The position numbers were made by a program, and so were the translations under genes. From NCBI RefSeq assembly GCF_026262505.1, contig NC_067205.1, positions 4,526,001 through 4,590,000 of the forward strand: a DNA stretch of 64,000 nucleotides, in the 5' to 3' direction. The notes under the pieces are model-generated. The model did not search any database. It saw only the letters and a program-made list of their open reading frames with translations, and was not told where the DNA came from. Below, one piece after another: positions 50,114 to 59,573 of this stretch; within the stretch, counting starts at the first letter, position 1, and every line of letters begins with the position of its first letter. Source of the DNA: Trichomonas vaginalis G3. Taxonomy: Eukaryota; Parabasalia; Trichomonadida; Trichomonadidae.

Positions 50114-50720
50114 AAAAATAATGTTTAGGTGAAGAGGTGACATCTCACCCGTTTTCTCACCTCTTTTCTCACCTCATGAATTTTCATGAATTTCATCGTA
50201 AATGTTTTGTCGAAACTTCTTCATCGTAAATGTTTTGTCAAGACTTCTTCGTAAATGTTTTGTCGAAACTTCTTCATCGTAAATGTTTTGTCAAAACTTC
50301 TTCATCGTAATGAGCGTAAATGACCCAAAAATAATGTTTAGGTGAAGAGGTGACATCTCACCCGTTTTCTCACCTCTTTTCTCACCTCATGAATTTTCAT
50401 GAATTTCATCGTAAATGTTTTGTCGAAACTTCTTCATCGTAAATGTTTTGTCAAGACTTCTTCGTAAATGTTTTGTCGAAACTTCTTCATCGTAAATGTT
50501 TTGTCAAAACTTCTTCATCGTAATGAGCGTAAATGACCCAAAAATAATGTTTAGGTGAAGAGGTGAGATTTCACCTCTTTTTTCACCTCTTTTTTCACCT
50601 CTTGAATTTGTCAAGGTTTCTTCGTATATGTTTTTGTCAAGGTTTCATCGTACATGTTTTGTCAAGACTTCTTCGTAAATGTTTTGTCAAGACTTCATCG
50701 TATATGTTTTGTCACCCGTT
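50114..50720. repeat. 213-bp compound repeat, two copies plus a partial third
   Basis: Each unit starts ATGTTTAGGTGAAGAGGTGA, forms a CACC/GGTG hairpin, and continues with TTTTGTCRARACTTCTTC repeats and ATGAGCGTAAATGACCC. Starts at 50121, 50334 and 50547 give an exact 213-bp period. Confidence 0.85.
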
Positions 50721-50906
50721 GAATTTTGTATAAAAAGCAACCCGCGGAATTCCGGCGGTTGGTATATTCTTCACAAAATGCTTGTTTTGAGGTCGAGCCA
50801 CTTTTGGCTCCACCGTATTTTTCAACCAAAACTCATGAATTTCCTTAAGATAAAAAAATAAAGTTAGTTTTTTAAAAAAAATATTTTTTATTTTTATTGT
50901 AAGAAC

Positions 50907-51821
50907 ATGTTAGCAACTACAGCACCAAACTCGTTAGTTATGAATCCAACATCTATGTTGGTAGAGATGAAAAACTTCATTCCTTCTTCATATACTTTCG
51001 AAACAAAAATCCAGAAGATAAAGCAAGAACTTCTCCAAGGAGATTTAGACTGTAGTGCGAAAGATGAAACAAATGAAGAATATCTTTATGAAATGCAGGA
51101 TATTATTGACCATCTACCTAAACTTCCTGAAATCCAACAACAAAAACTCACTATTCCTGAATTCGACGAAATTGAAGTTAAAGTTACTGACTCAGTAGAA
51201 ATAAAGAAGTTCATACGAAAGGTAAATTATGAATTCCTTGGTTTTCATTGCAACCATAAAGTTATGGACAAAGATTGCGACATGTTATATAAGAACATCT
51301 CTGACCTTTACAAATCCGAAGAATTTAAGACCTACGACAACTTTGTTTCGTTAGTTGCAAAATGTGTATGGCAGATAAGAGATAAAGATAGTAGGGGTAA
51401 GGTATGGAACGAACAAATAAGACCCGCTATGTTCGAGATGAAGAGAGCAATTGACGCCTTAGTTGTTTTAGCAGGTAAGGTTTCAGAATATAACGCAAAA
51501 ATGAACCCGCAATGTTCAAAATGTAAAGCAGCAATGAGGAAATATAACTACTCAGTCAAAGAGATAGAAAGAATGCGAAACGACTATGCAGACTTAAAGA
51601 AAGAAGCAGAAAAGCCAGCAGAAGATAAAATGGATATGTTGACATTTCTTAATAAAAACTATCCAACAGCAGAAGATTTCCTTCTATCTGACGTCAAGAA
51701 GAAGTATAAAGAAACTTTCGGTATCGTTAAAACATTCGATGTACTGACAGAAGAAATAGAAGCTACGAAATTGTTTAGGATTTCAAATATACATCATACA
51801 ATTCATGTAAAACGCTTATAA
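50907..51821 (+). CDS. Cassette gene: 304-residue protein of unknown family
   Basis: Starts MLATTAPNSLVMNPTSMLVE. Mostly helical and charged; a CSKCKAAMRKYNYS stretch with a CxxC pair is followed by a coiled coil (KEIERMRNDYADLKKEAEK) and LTFLNKNYPTAEDFLLSDVK, which looks like a small DNA-binding helical domain. The upstream sequence TTTTTATTGTAAGAAC resembles that of the KilA-N genes nearby. The gene is the only one between the inverted arms. It looks whole. The function is not recognised. Confidence 0.5.
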   Translation: MLATTAPNSLVMNPTSMLVEMKNFIPSSYTFETKIQKIKQELLQGDLDCSAKDETNEEYLYEMQDIIDHLPKLPEIQQQKLTIPEFDEIEVKVTDSVEIKKFIRKVNYEFLGFHCNHKVMDKDCDMLYKNISDLYKSEEFKTYDNFVSLVAKCVWQIRDKDSRGKVWNEQIRPAMFEMKRAIDALVVLAGKVSEYNAKMNPQCSKCKAAMRKYNYSVKEIERMRNDYADLKKEAEKPAEDKMDMLTFLNKNYPTAEDFLLSDVKKKYKETFGIVKTFDVLTEEIEATKLFRISNIHHTIHVKRL

Positions 51822-51829
51822 AATAACAG

Positions 51830-52068
51830 GTGAAAAAAGAGGTGAAAAAAGAGGTGAAATCTCACCTCTTCACCTAAAATATATTTTTGGGTCATTTACG
51901 CTCATTACGAAGAAGTCTTGACAAAACATTTACGATGAAATCATGAAAATTCATGTACGAAGAAGTCTTGACAAAACATGTACGATGAAATCATGAAAAT
52001 TCATGAGGTGAAAAATTAGGTGAAAAAACAGGTGAAATCTCACCTCTTCACCTAAAATATATTTTTAT
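51830..52068 (-). repeat. Right arm of the cassette (inverted 25-bp repeats and hairpins)
   Basis: Contains GAGGTGAAATCTCACCTC hairpins twice and TACGAAGAAGTCTTGACAAA units, inverted relative to 50114-50720. Confidence 0.85.
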
Positions 52069-52111
52069 TGAATTCAGCAACAAAAATCTGAGTAAAATGG
52101 CATATGCTTGC

Positions 52112-52136
52112 TTCCCTCGGAAAACCGAGAGAAGGG
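52112..52136. repeat. Short GC-rich palindrome
   Basis: CTTCCCTCGGAAAACCGAGA plus GAAG, a near-perfect hairpin followed by GGATTCCGTATGAAA. A related palindrome with the same follow-on lies at 53634-53658. Confidence 0.7.
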
Positions 52137-52229
52137 ATTCCGTATGAAATTCATGAATTTCCTTAAGATAGAAAAAATAAAGTTAGTTTTTTATAAAATA
52201 TTTTTTTTATCTTGTATGTAAGAACAGAA

Positions 52230-52842
52230 ATGTTAAACATTGAGTTTGAAACAGTTAGAAAGATAGACAATGACACCAAAGTGGTTAGAATAGGTGATTT
52301 AAACGTAAGATACTCAAAGAAATACAACAAATATTCTTTGTCAGACATTATATCTCCATCTGGAAAGAAAACATCCCACGACTGGGTTAAAATTGCTTCT
52401 ACTCAGAAAATTTTGACAAGAAATCCTAAGCTTATGATATCGGTAAGATTCTATGGAACTACAGCATATCTTATAGACAAAAGTCTTATACCAATAGTTT
52501 TGTTATGGTTAGACCCAGTTGTTGGATATAACTTCATAACATATGGTTCATTCGATACGGAACGTTGCAGTGAAGGCTTACTTTACATCGTTCAGAAACC
52601 GAAGACTTCAATACAAAGAGATATAAGATAGGAAGAACATATAATATAACTCAAAGATATGACAGTACAGTCAATAGAGTCAAGGTTGTGTTCGTTAACG
52701 ATATGAGAGCTGCTGAAACAGAACTACTTGAAAAGTTTGAGAAAATGTATGGTGCTCCCATAAAAGGTAAAGAAACGTTTGAAGTAGATGAGATAAATAA
52801 AGCTATAAAATTATTTGACGAAGTTGCTGAAAAATACATGTA
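52230..52842 (+). pseudogene. KilA-N plus T5orf172 (GIY-YIG-like) protein, broken
   Basis: The N-terminal part (LNVRYSKKYNKYSLSDIISP, then KKTSHDWVKIASTQKIL) fits the KilA-N DNA-binding domain of phages and large DNA viruses. The distal part (NRVKVVFVNDMRAAETELLE) fits the T5orf172/MUG113 domain. First of three KilA-N loci with almost identical upstream sequences. Fossil, broken. Confidence 0.55.
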
Positions 52843-52931
52843 AAGCGTTTATTTTTGGTCTTTTGTGAAAGTCAGGAAATAACGCTAATTTTTTATAAAA
52901 TATTTTTTTTATTTTGTATGTAAAGACAGAA

Positions 52932-53319
52932 ATGACAACAACAGAGAACACAACAACTGCTATCGTTCATGAAGCCATAAATGAAGAATACGAGTACATA
53001 CAATATAACAAACAACTCCGTCTCATTCGTCGGTCAAAGATGACATGTACCAAATGCAAAGTATTTTGACAGCATGTTTTGCTCCAGACACTAAGAAACC
53101 ACAAGACTGGTTTGAATTAAATAGCACTCATGAACTTTTGAGTGAGTTCGAACATGTAGAACTTAAAAAGATGTACCAAGACAGACAAAACTTACCATTG
53201 CATCTAAAAGGTATATATGTTCATAAGTTCCTAGTTAGTTCAATAGCAATGTGGGCTTCTCCTCGTTATGCATGGTATATTACAGACTTCTTGACGAAGT
53301 TGCTGAAAAATACATGTAA
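52932..53319 (+). pseudogene. KilA-N locus 2, broken
   Basis: Begins MTTTENTTTAIVHEAINEEY, as does locus 3. Distal HKFLVSSIAMWASPRYAWYI is the conserved end of the KilA-N domain. Its last ~35 bp and its 3' flank match those of locus 1. Fossil, broken. Confidence 0.5.
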
Positions 53320-53406
53320 AGCGTTTATTTTTGGTCTTTTGTGAAAATAAAAAAATAACGCTAATTTTTTATAAAAATATTTTTTATTTTGTATGTAAAG
53401 ACAGAT

Positions 53407-54239
53407 ATGACAACAACAGAGAACACAACAACTGCTATCGTTCATGAAGCCATAAGTGAAGAATACGAGTACATACAATATAACAAAACAGTTACGTCTC
53501 ATTCGTTCGGTCAAAGACGATATGTACCAAATGCAAAGTATTTTGACAGCTCTTCGTTCTACAAAGCAAGCATATCATTGGTTTGAAAACCAGCAGGCAA
53601 AAGAACTTTTAGAAGAATTTCCTCATATGTTTGCGTTCCTCGGAAAACCGAGGAACGAGATTCCGTACGAAAATCGTAAAAATTTGCCAAATAGTTTGAA
53701 AGGATATTATTATGTTCATAGACTTTTAGTAAATGCTGTAGCAATGTGGGCTTCACCTCGTTACGCTTGTTATATTTTCATGATGTTAGATGAAATTCAT
53801 AGACAAGAACGTGAAGAGATGGAAAAGAAACTTCAAGCAAAGGATGAAGTCATTGAAGCAAAAGACAAAAACATTCAGAAAAGAATACCACGTTCGGTAC
53901 CAAAAGGTAAGGAAAAGAACTATAAGTATATGATTTATACTGAAGAGATGGAAAATGAAGAAGATAAAAGATATGGTTATGTTGCATTTAGTCAGAAGAA
54001 ACAACAAAAGCTTTTACGACCTTGCTAAGATTTACAAATCTGACAGAAATTGGTTCTATCGCGAAAACTTACCGATTTCAATGACCCCAAATGAAGATGT
54101 GAAACAAATAGTTCAAGATACGTTACCTCAAACACACTATGATATGAAAGGTTGTACAATACTTACCTTCAAAGAAGATTTGCCATTGTTAAAGGAAAAA
54201 ATAACAGAGTATTTTGACAACTTCAAACAAGTAGAGTAG
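53407..54239 (+). pseudogene. KilA-N locus 3, broken
   Basis: KilA-N features: YHWFENQQAKELLEEF and VHRLLVNAVAMWASPRYACY, then a coiled coil rich in Glu and Lys, and a C-terminal part with MTPNEDVKQIVQDTLPQTHY. The gene carries a small palindromic insert at 53634-53658. Fossil, broken. Confidence 0.55.
53634..53658. repeat. Short palindrome inserted in a KilA-N gene
   Basis: CGTTCCTCGGAAAACCGAGG plus AACG is a perfect foldback with a 4-nt loop. It is read through as FLGKPRNE in locus 3 and is absent from locus 2 at the equivalent place. Confidence 0.65.
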
Positions 54240-54251
54240 ATGAACCATTTA

Positions 54252-54326
54252 TTTTTCAAGCTTGACTTCAGATGGCTCAGGTAGCTCTATAAGGTAAATT
54301 GTCTCGTCAAATCCTTCTGGCATTCC
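54252..54326 (-). CDS. Very short element frame related to the 49020 gene start
   Basis: 24 codons, MPEGFDETIYLIELPEPSEV then KLEK. The FDETIYLIEL block parallels LDEAIYLIEI at 49385. Low confidence that it is a gene; more likely a remnant. Confidence 0.25.
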
Positions 54327-54339
54327 GAGTCCTTCCTTC

Positions 54340-54545
54340 CGACAAGAAAAAAATTTCCCGACAACTGGAAAAAAATTTCCCGACAACTGGAAAAAATTTT
54401 CCAGTTGTCCGTCCGTAAACCATTCAAATTTTCGAAAATTGAGAACTTTTTTCCCGACAACTGGAAAAATTTTTCCCGACAACTGGAAAAAAATTTCCCG
54501 ACAACTGGAAAAATTTTTCCCGACAACTGGAAAAGTTCTTCCTTC
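54340..54545. repeat. Minisatellite of CCCGACAACTGGAAAAA units
   Basis: About six direct copies of 20-23 bp plus one inverted copy near 54395-54410 (TTTTCCAGTTGTCCG). It stands at the same relative place as the 49.4-kb minisatellite but has an unrelated unit. Confidence 0.85.
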
Positions 54546-54659
54546 CGACAGGACACAAACGAATGTCTCACTTCCGTCCTCTCCCTGAACCTTCCAAAGC
54601 CAGAAAGAACGACAGACCCAGCACCACAACAGACTTACTAAGACAAACACTTAGATTTT

Positions 54660-55460
54660 TCAAGCTTGACTTTTTACAATTTGAACTTTGTTTGCGTAGA
54701 TGTGAATTCTGAAAGAAGTATGAGGGTCTTGTATGACTTTATACTTCCCATAGTTCATGTCTGTCAAACTTACCTGCATGGACTCTTTCATAAGTTCCAT
54801 GAAATCGTCTTCGGACAATCCGGGGAAAAGTATAATGTCAGTCAGTATTCTCTTTACATCTTTACTTAAACTCTTTGCTGTCTGTACACAAATGACAACT
54901 GAGATGTTAAAGTGTCTGAGCTTCTTAAGAATTCGACACATGTCTTGTTCTCTATTCTTTAACAAAGGATGAGAAGCAAAGTCATCTAAGATAAGAAGAC
55001 ATCTATGAGGGTAAGTCTTCCAATCGTAAGATTGCAATTCTTCGAAATGTATTCTATCTCTTTCTGTTTGTTTCTGAAGTGTTTCTTCTCTAATATTTCT
55101 CTGCATTTCCTTCATTTGGTCTTTAAAACTTAAATTTATATACTCATTTATAGCATTGTACTTCAAAACTCTTCTTTGGTACTTCTTTATCCAATCTAAC
55201 AACTCAGAGTCTTTTATACATACTAACTTAGACTTTTTATAATATCTTTGAACGAATTGACGGTTTGGTCAAATTGACCAGAAGTACTACAAATAACAAC
55301 TAACTCATAGAATGGTTCTTCTCATCTAGTTCTTGTTGTTGTGCAGCCATTTTAAGATAAGTGAAAGTCTTACCCGACCCAGTGGTGGCGATTAGACCTG
55401 TTATACCATTCTGAGCAAATAGGAACTTGTCATGTATGGGTTTATCTGAGCATTTTTCAA
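54660..55460 (-). pseudogene. FtsK/HerA-type genome-packaging ATPase, broken
   Basis: A Walker A segment (ATTGSGKTF) lies near 55360-55400 and a Walker B segment (HRCLLILDDFA) farther on, followed by VVICVQTAKSLSKDVKRIL, which fits the A32-like packaging ATPases of Polintons, virophages and large DNA viruses. Fossil, broken. Confidence 0.65.
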
Positions 55461-55566
55461 CTTCCTCTTGTTCTTATTTAAAACATTCTCAAATTTCTTG
55501 TCAATGTCAGCAAAACTTTTTTTTCTAACATTTTTTTAGAAAAATAAAAATTTTATCTTTTAGGAA

Positions 55567-56019
55567 ATGTCTAGCGATTTCGCTATCTATATTCGAGACA
55601 AGCTTTTCGACAGCAAAACATCTGTCGACCATAAAATCTTACATAGTGTAAACAAGAAAGGTGAATTTGTTCTAAAGTTCTGTTTCTGGGAATATGACAA
55701 GAACCATAAAACATTAAGCAGAGCAGTCTTAAAATTTTGTCAATGACAGACTTGTTGACAGAGATGACGCCGATGGAAAGATGAAGTCCAACAAAAGTTC
55801 TTAGAATGCAAAGAAGACACATGCGCTGTTCTTGAAGATGAAATAGAAAACAGAATAGATGAGCTATTAAAGGACAAAGAACTTTTACATAAATATGGTT
55901 GCGCCAAATTTGACATAACTCCACCAGAGAGAAGAAGAAGAGAGAAAAAAAGAAAAGAAAGTAGAGAAGAGAAGAAAGAACCAGAGCCAGTTCCAGAGAA
56001 AAAGAAATTTGACATGTAA
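55567..56019 (+). pseudogene. Small Lys/Glu-rich element protein, broken
   Basis: Starts MSSDFAIYIRDKLFDSKTSV; the distal part is very rich in Lys, Arg and Glu, ending PEKKKFDM. Preceded by TTTTATCTTTTAGGAA. No family is recognised. Fossil, broken. Confidence 0.35.
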
Positions 56020-56021
56020 AA

Positions 56022-56455
56022 TAAATTTTATTTTTAAACATTTCTGGGTCAATGTCAATGTTCTCTTCCTCTTTAGGAGCAAACACTGGTTTAGACTCTA
56101 AAATCTTTTTACCCAATTTACCTTGAACTTCAACTATCTTAGACTCATAATATTCATAGTCGTCTGTCTGTCTTTGGTTTCATAAGGTATAACAAGTTGT
56201 ATGCTTTACCTTCTTCGAGTTTTGAGAACTTTCTGTCAAAACTTTCTTTGACTGTTAACAAACCTTCTATGTCTAAGTCTTCAAAAGTTGCACCACTTTT
56301 TCTAACAACAGCAAACTTAACTGGTGCAATGTTCCAAACTTTGTCAAATGTAGACTTTTCAAAATTATAGAAGAAACATTCAAATATGCGAATGGAGCTA
56401 ACTTATCTTTGACTTCTGTCATGTACTTGTTTACTGAGATGAATTTTGCCATCTT
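56022..56455 (-). pseudogene. Element protein of unknown family, broken
   Basis: Starts MAKFISVNKYMTEVKDKLAP and ends in an acidic stretch with KEEENIDIDPEMF. No domain recognised. Fossil, broken. Confidence 0.35.
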
Positions 56456-56469
56456 TTCTATCGGATAAA

Positions 56470-57724
56470 AAAATATTTTTTTAAAATTTACTCAGAAAAA
56501 TTTTTCTTTGTATTTATACGCCGTTCTGAACATCTAAAAAGACTTTTGACATTTGCCAAGAATGTACGTTTAGAAGCTGCCATATAACCATATTCTTGAC
56601 ATATTGTTATATTCATCATATAAAGACTTTTCATCTAATGACACAAAGTCAGTTTCATCTATGAACAGTTCATATACACTCTGTTTGCTTCTAACAATGT
56701 TTGTCTCTCTTCGGTATGTGGAATTTGTCTTGATTGAACTTAGAAATATCTAATGTCATAAAGTATGAGAACAAAGTGGTTGTAAAAGTCAGATGTCAAA
56801 GTTTCTGCTAAGTCGTCAAAATATTCTGTATCTTGCATATGAGAATCTGACGTTCTGATAAACTACATATCTTCTGTCAGAACTTTCTAACTTCATCGGA
56901 ACAGCATTGTTTGAAACCATAATGAAGTTTGCAACATTTTCACAAACTCTTTGGTCTTTATACTTTCTTTCAACAACTCCAACTTTGTCTGTTATAAGAC
57001 TCTTCAAAGCATCTGAGTTCAAAACTTTTGTTGTATCTATACTTTGAAGTTCGTTACATACTATAAGTTTCATATTCTCTATTGAAGAGTTAAATTTACC
57101 GCAGATGTTTTCTAAGTTTGTCATATTCGGATTCGAATAACCTTCTAACAGTTTGCACAAAATATCTGTAAAGAAAGTGTTCTTACCAGTTCCTTGTTTT
57201 CCAATTATAATGAGAGCAGTTTCATTTTTAGCACTTGGATGTTGTAAGATGTTTGCAAACCAACATAAGATATACTCATAAACCTTTTCGTTTCCATTGC
57301 ATATAATTTCTTTGACATGGTCTAACCAAGCTTCTATAACATTTTCTTTCCATTCTACTTGTTCGTATTTATATCCAGTGAAGATAGAATAGAAGTTTGG
57401 AGAAGGTGTATAGAACTTTATACCTCGAACTGAAAAATCTTCTAACTTTGACAATAAGATATCCCAAGCATCTAACATCTTCATGCCAACTTGTACGACT
57501 TTTATTTTCTTAAGTTTCTGTCTACATTCTTGTTCTGAAACTATTGTTGCTCTTGGTTTGTTAAAGACAACATCCCATTCTTTCATGACATAACATTCTG
57601 GGGCAGAGTCGACATAAATGACTAAACGTTTCAAATTCTCGACTGCTTTGTTATAGTCTCGAAATGGACACATATTTCTGAATGCTTGGAAGTCATAAAA
57701 ATCTGAAACATCTATTCTGTACAT
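56470..57724 (-). pseudogene. Primase/SF3 helicase (D5/DUF5906-like), broken
   Basis: A single open segment of about 300 residues starts MYRIDVSDFYDFQAFRNMCP. It contains the SF3 Walker A (LIIIGKQGTGKNTFF), the B region (NMKLIVCNELQS) and the C/sensor motif (NFIMVSNNAVPMKLESSDRR). This class unwinds viral DNA at replication start. The remainder to 56470 is poorly preserved. Fossil, broken. Confidence 0.7.
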
Positions 57725-57754
57725 TTTTATAAAAATAAAAAAAAATATTTTTTT

Positions 57755-58550
57755 TTATTCTTGACTTTGTTGTTCCATTTGTTGCATTTGTTGTTCTTGA
57801 GCTATTTGTTGTTGAAGTTGTTCTTGTAATACAATACTTTCACCAGTTGCATCTTCCAATTCGAAACTTTCTGCCGTCATTGACAAATACATAGGACATA
57901 AAAGTTTTACAGGAACAAAGTTTGCGTCAACTAATTCAACGTTATACTTGCCAAAGTGTTTGAGTTCACTAAGGTTGAAAATTCTGCATTCGAATGAACA
58001 ATAGGCAAACCAGCAGAGAAAGTGTTGTTATACGCATGAGTATCTTTTGGTCATAGTAGTTTCTGTCAACATTCGAATAGCACTTTGAACCTAAGTTTGA
58101 AACAATATATAAAATAGGTGTACTTAAAGTCAATGGAACAGACATTCCTTGTATGACACCTTTTCCTGTTATAGGAAACTGTTGGTAGTAAAAACCAGAA
58201 ATAAGTTTTGTATTATAGCTCATATCGTTTATAGTAAACTCAGTCGGACATCCAAACATAATGAAACCTGCTCTAGTTGCAGCACATGTTACATCCGTCC
58301 TTAAAGTATTAAATAAGTCAACAAAACCTGTTGGTGGTATATCTGAGTAAGTATCTTCAAAGAAGTATTTTTTACCATTCACAACAACAAAGTCTTCTGG
58401 TGTCAAAAGAGCAAAACAGGCTTTAGTCGTCATCGTGTTTAAGGTCAGTTTACAATATCGTCCTTGAGGACTTTGTAAGTTTGTTGTTATAGAATTATAT
58501 GACTCAGGGTTTTTAGTCGTAATAGTATAAACCACTATGTCTTCTGCCAT
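57755..58550 (-). pseudogene. Capsid-like (minor/penton) protein, broken
   Basis: Starts MAEDIVVYTITTKNPESYNS and is beta-rich, with DTYSDIPPTGFVDLFNTL and SGFYYQQFPITGKGVIQGMS; the end is Gln-rich. Position beside the major capsid gene and beta composition suggest a single-jelly-roll vertex protein. Fossil, broken. Confidence 0.4.
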
Positions 58551-58554
58551 TTAC

Positions 58555-59135
58555 TTAGCAAACAAACTTTAATGAAATGTTGTGGTCGTCAAATATTTTT
58601 ATGACGTCTGGGAAACTATATTTTAAGTTCAACGTTTCACCTCCTTTCATAACGTATATCTTGTCAATGACATTGTATGAAACACCACAGCAAGCAATGT
58701 CGGGTTCTATTTCTTTGATGTTTATATCGTCTGCCTCTGTCAAAAGTTTCAATAGTTCTTTCAAAATTTCATGAGGTGCGATGACATATGAGTTCACTTT
58801 TACAGGGTTGTGTTCGACCAAGTTTAACATTATACCCAAAGCTTGACAAATCTTCTCCTGAGTTTGAAGTTTGTCTTTAAGTTGTTGGTAGTCATTTCGA
58901 ATATCTGCAACAGAACTTAAGTCTCTGCTAACTTCAGGGTATGTTGGTTGTTCTTTTACAGGAACTATTGTTATACCATCTTGGTCTTCGTATGGTTTCC
59001 CCACTTCAACATCTCTTTCTTTGACATTGACAACACACTTTGACTGTTTGTTTGAGTTGGTGAATTTAACTTCACATCTGCCACCGCCATTAAACCTTTT
59101 GAAACACTCACGCTTCTATTTTTCGGAAATGACAT
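58555..59135 (-). pseudogene. Small coiled-coil element protein, broken
   Basis: Starts MSFPKNRSVSVSKGLMAVAD next to the second 18-bp divergent promoter. A distal open part contains NDYQQLKDKLQTQEKICQAL (coiled coil) and EADDINIKEIEPDIACCGVS. No family recognised. Fossil, broken. Confidence 0.4.
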
Positions 59136-59153
59136 TTTACTTAGAATAAAAAG
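59136..59153. promoter_or_regulatory. 18-bp divergent promoter, second copy
   Basis: TTTACTTAGAATAAAAAG between two divergent ATGs. With the T of the neighbouring ATG it matches the core at 43811-43827 at 15 of 17 positions. Confidence 0.6.
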
Positions 59154-59573
59154 ATGGACGTATTCGAGTATCTCTTCGAATTGAAGCAGAACAAAGTTTA
59201 CACACACAAACAATACAAATACATTGACAGAATAGTTCTTTATACAAACAATGGAAAATGTTATAGAATAGCAGTCTTTGCTGAACCAAAATATTTTCAT
59301 AAAGCAAAGAAAGTTGGTATAACTGAAATGGTGAAAGTTCTTGAAGCAGACAAAAATATAACAACAAAACTTACAGATATTTCTAAAGGTAAGTTTATAA
59401 TACAATATTATGTCAAAACTGGCGTACTGTCAATATTTGACGGAGAGAAGTCAGTTCAAGAACAACTTACTGACCTGCTGCCAAAATCTGCTCGATGGAA
59501 GCTGTCGTTATGCCAATCTGAGGAGCCCCAGCAGGTTTCATCGAACGAATCTTCAAAAGAGCATCTTCCGTGA
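59154..59573 (+). CDS. 139-residue element protein, unknown
   Basis: MDVFEYLFELKQNKVYTHKQ at the start, then a Lys-rich alpha/beta body (ITEMVKVLEADKNITTKLTD). Its last 107 bp overlap, antisense, the 3' end of the major capsid gene, so its real end may lie earlier. No family recognised. It looks whole in this frame. Confidence 0.45.
   Translation: MDVFEYLFELKQNKVYTHKQYKYIDRIVLYTNNGKCYRIAVFAEPKYFHKAKKVGITEMVKVLEADKNITTKLTDISKGKFIIQYYVKTGVLSIFDGEKSVQEQLTDLLPKSARWKLSLCQSEEPQQVSSNESSKEHLP

Larger units (their letters stand above)
50097..52083. mobile_element. 2-kb inverted-end cassette nested in the virus-like element
   Basis: TTGTTGCTAAATTCA at 50097 is matched in inverted orientation by the sequence ending at 52083 (TTGTTGCTGAATTCA), and the match continues as TAAAAATA...AGGTGAAGAGGTGA. 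Both arms then hold the 25-bp repeat and hairpin blocks, in opposite orientation, around a single gene at 50907. No target duplication is evident. Confidence 0.5.

Noticed and set aside
54249-54650. Frame with repeated FFQLSGK/PVVGK peptides
   Set aside because: Translation of the second minisatellite.
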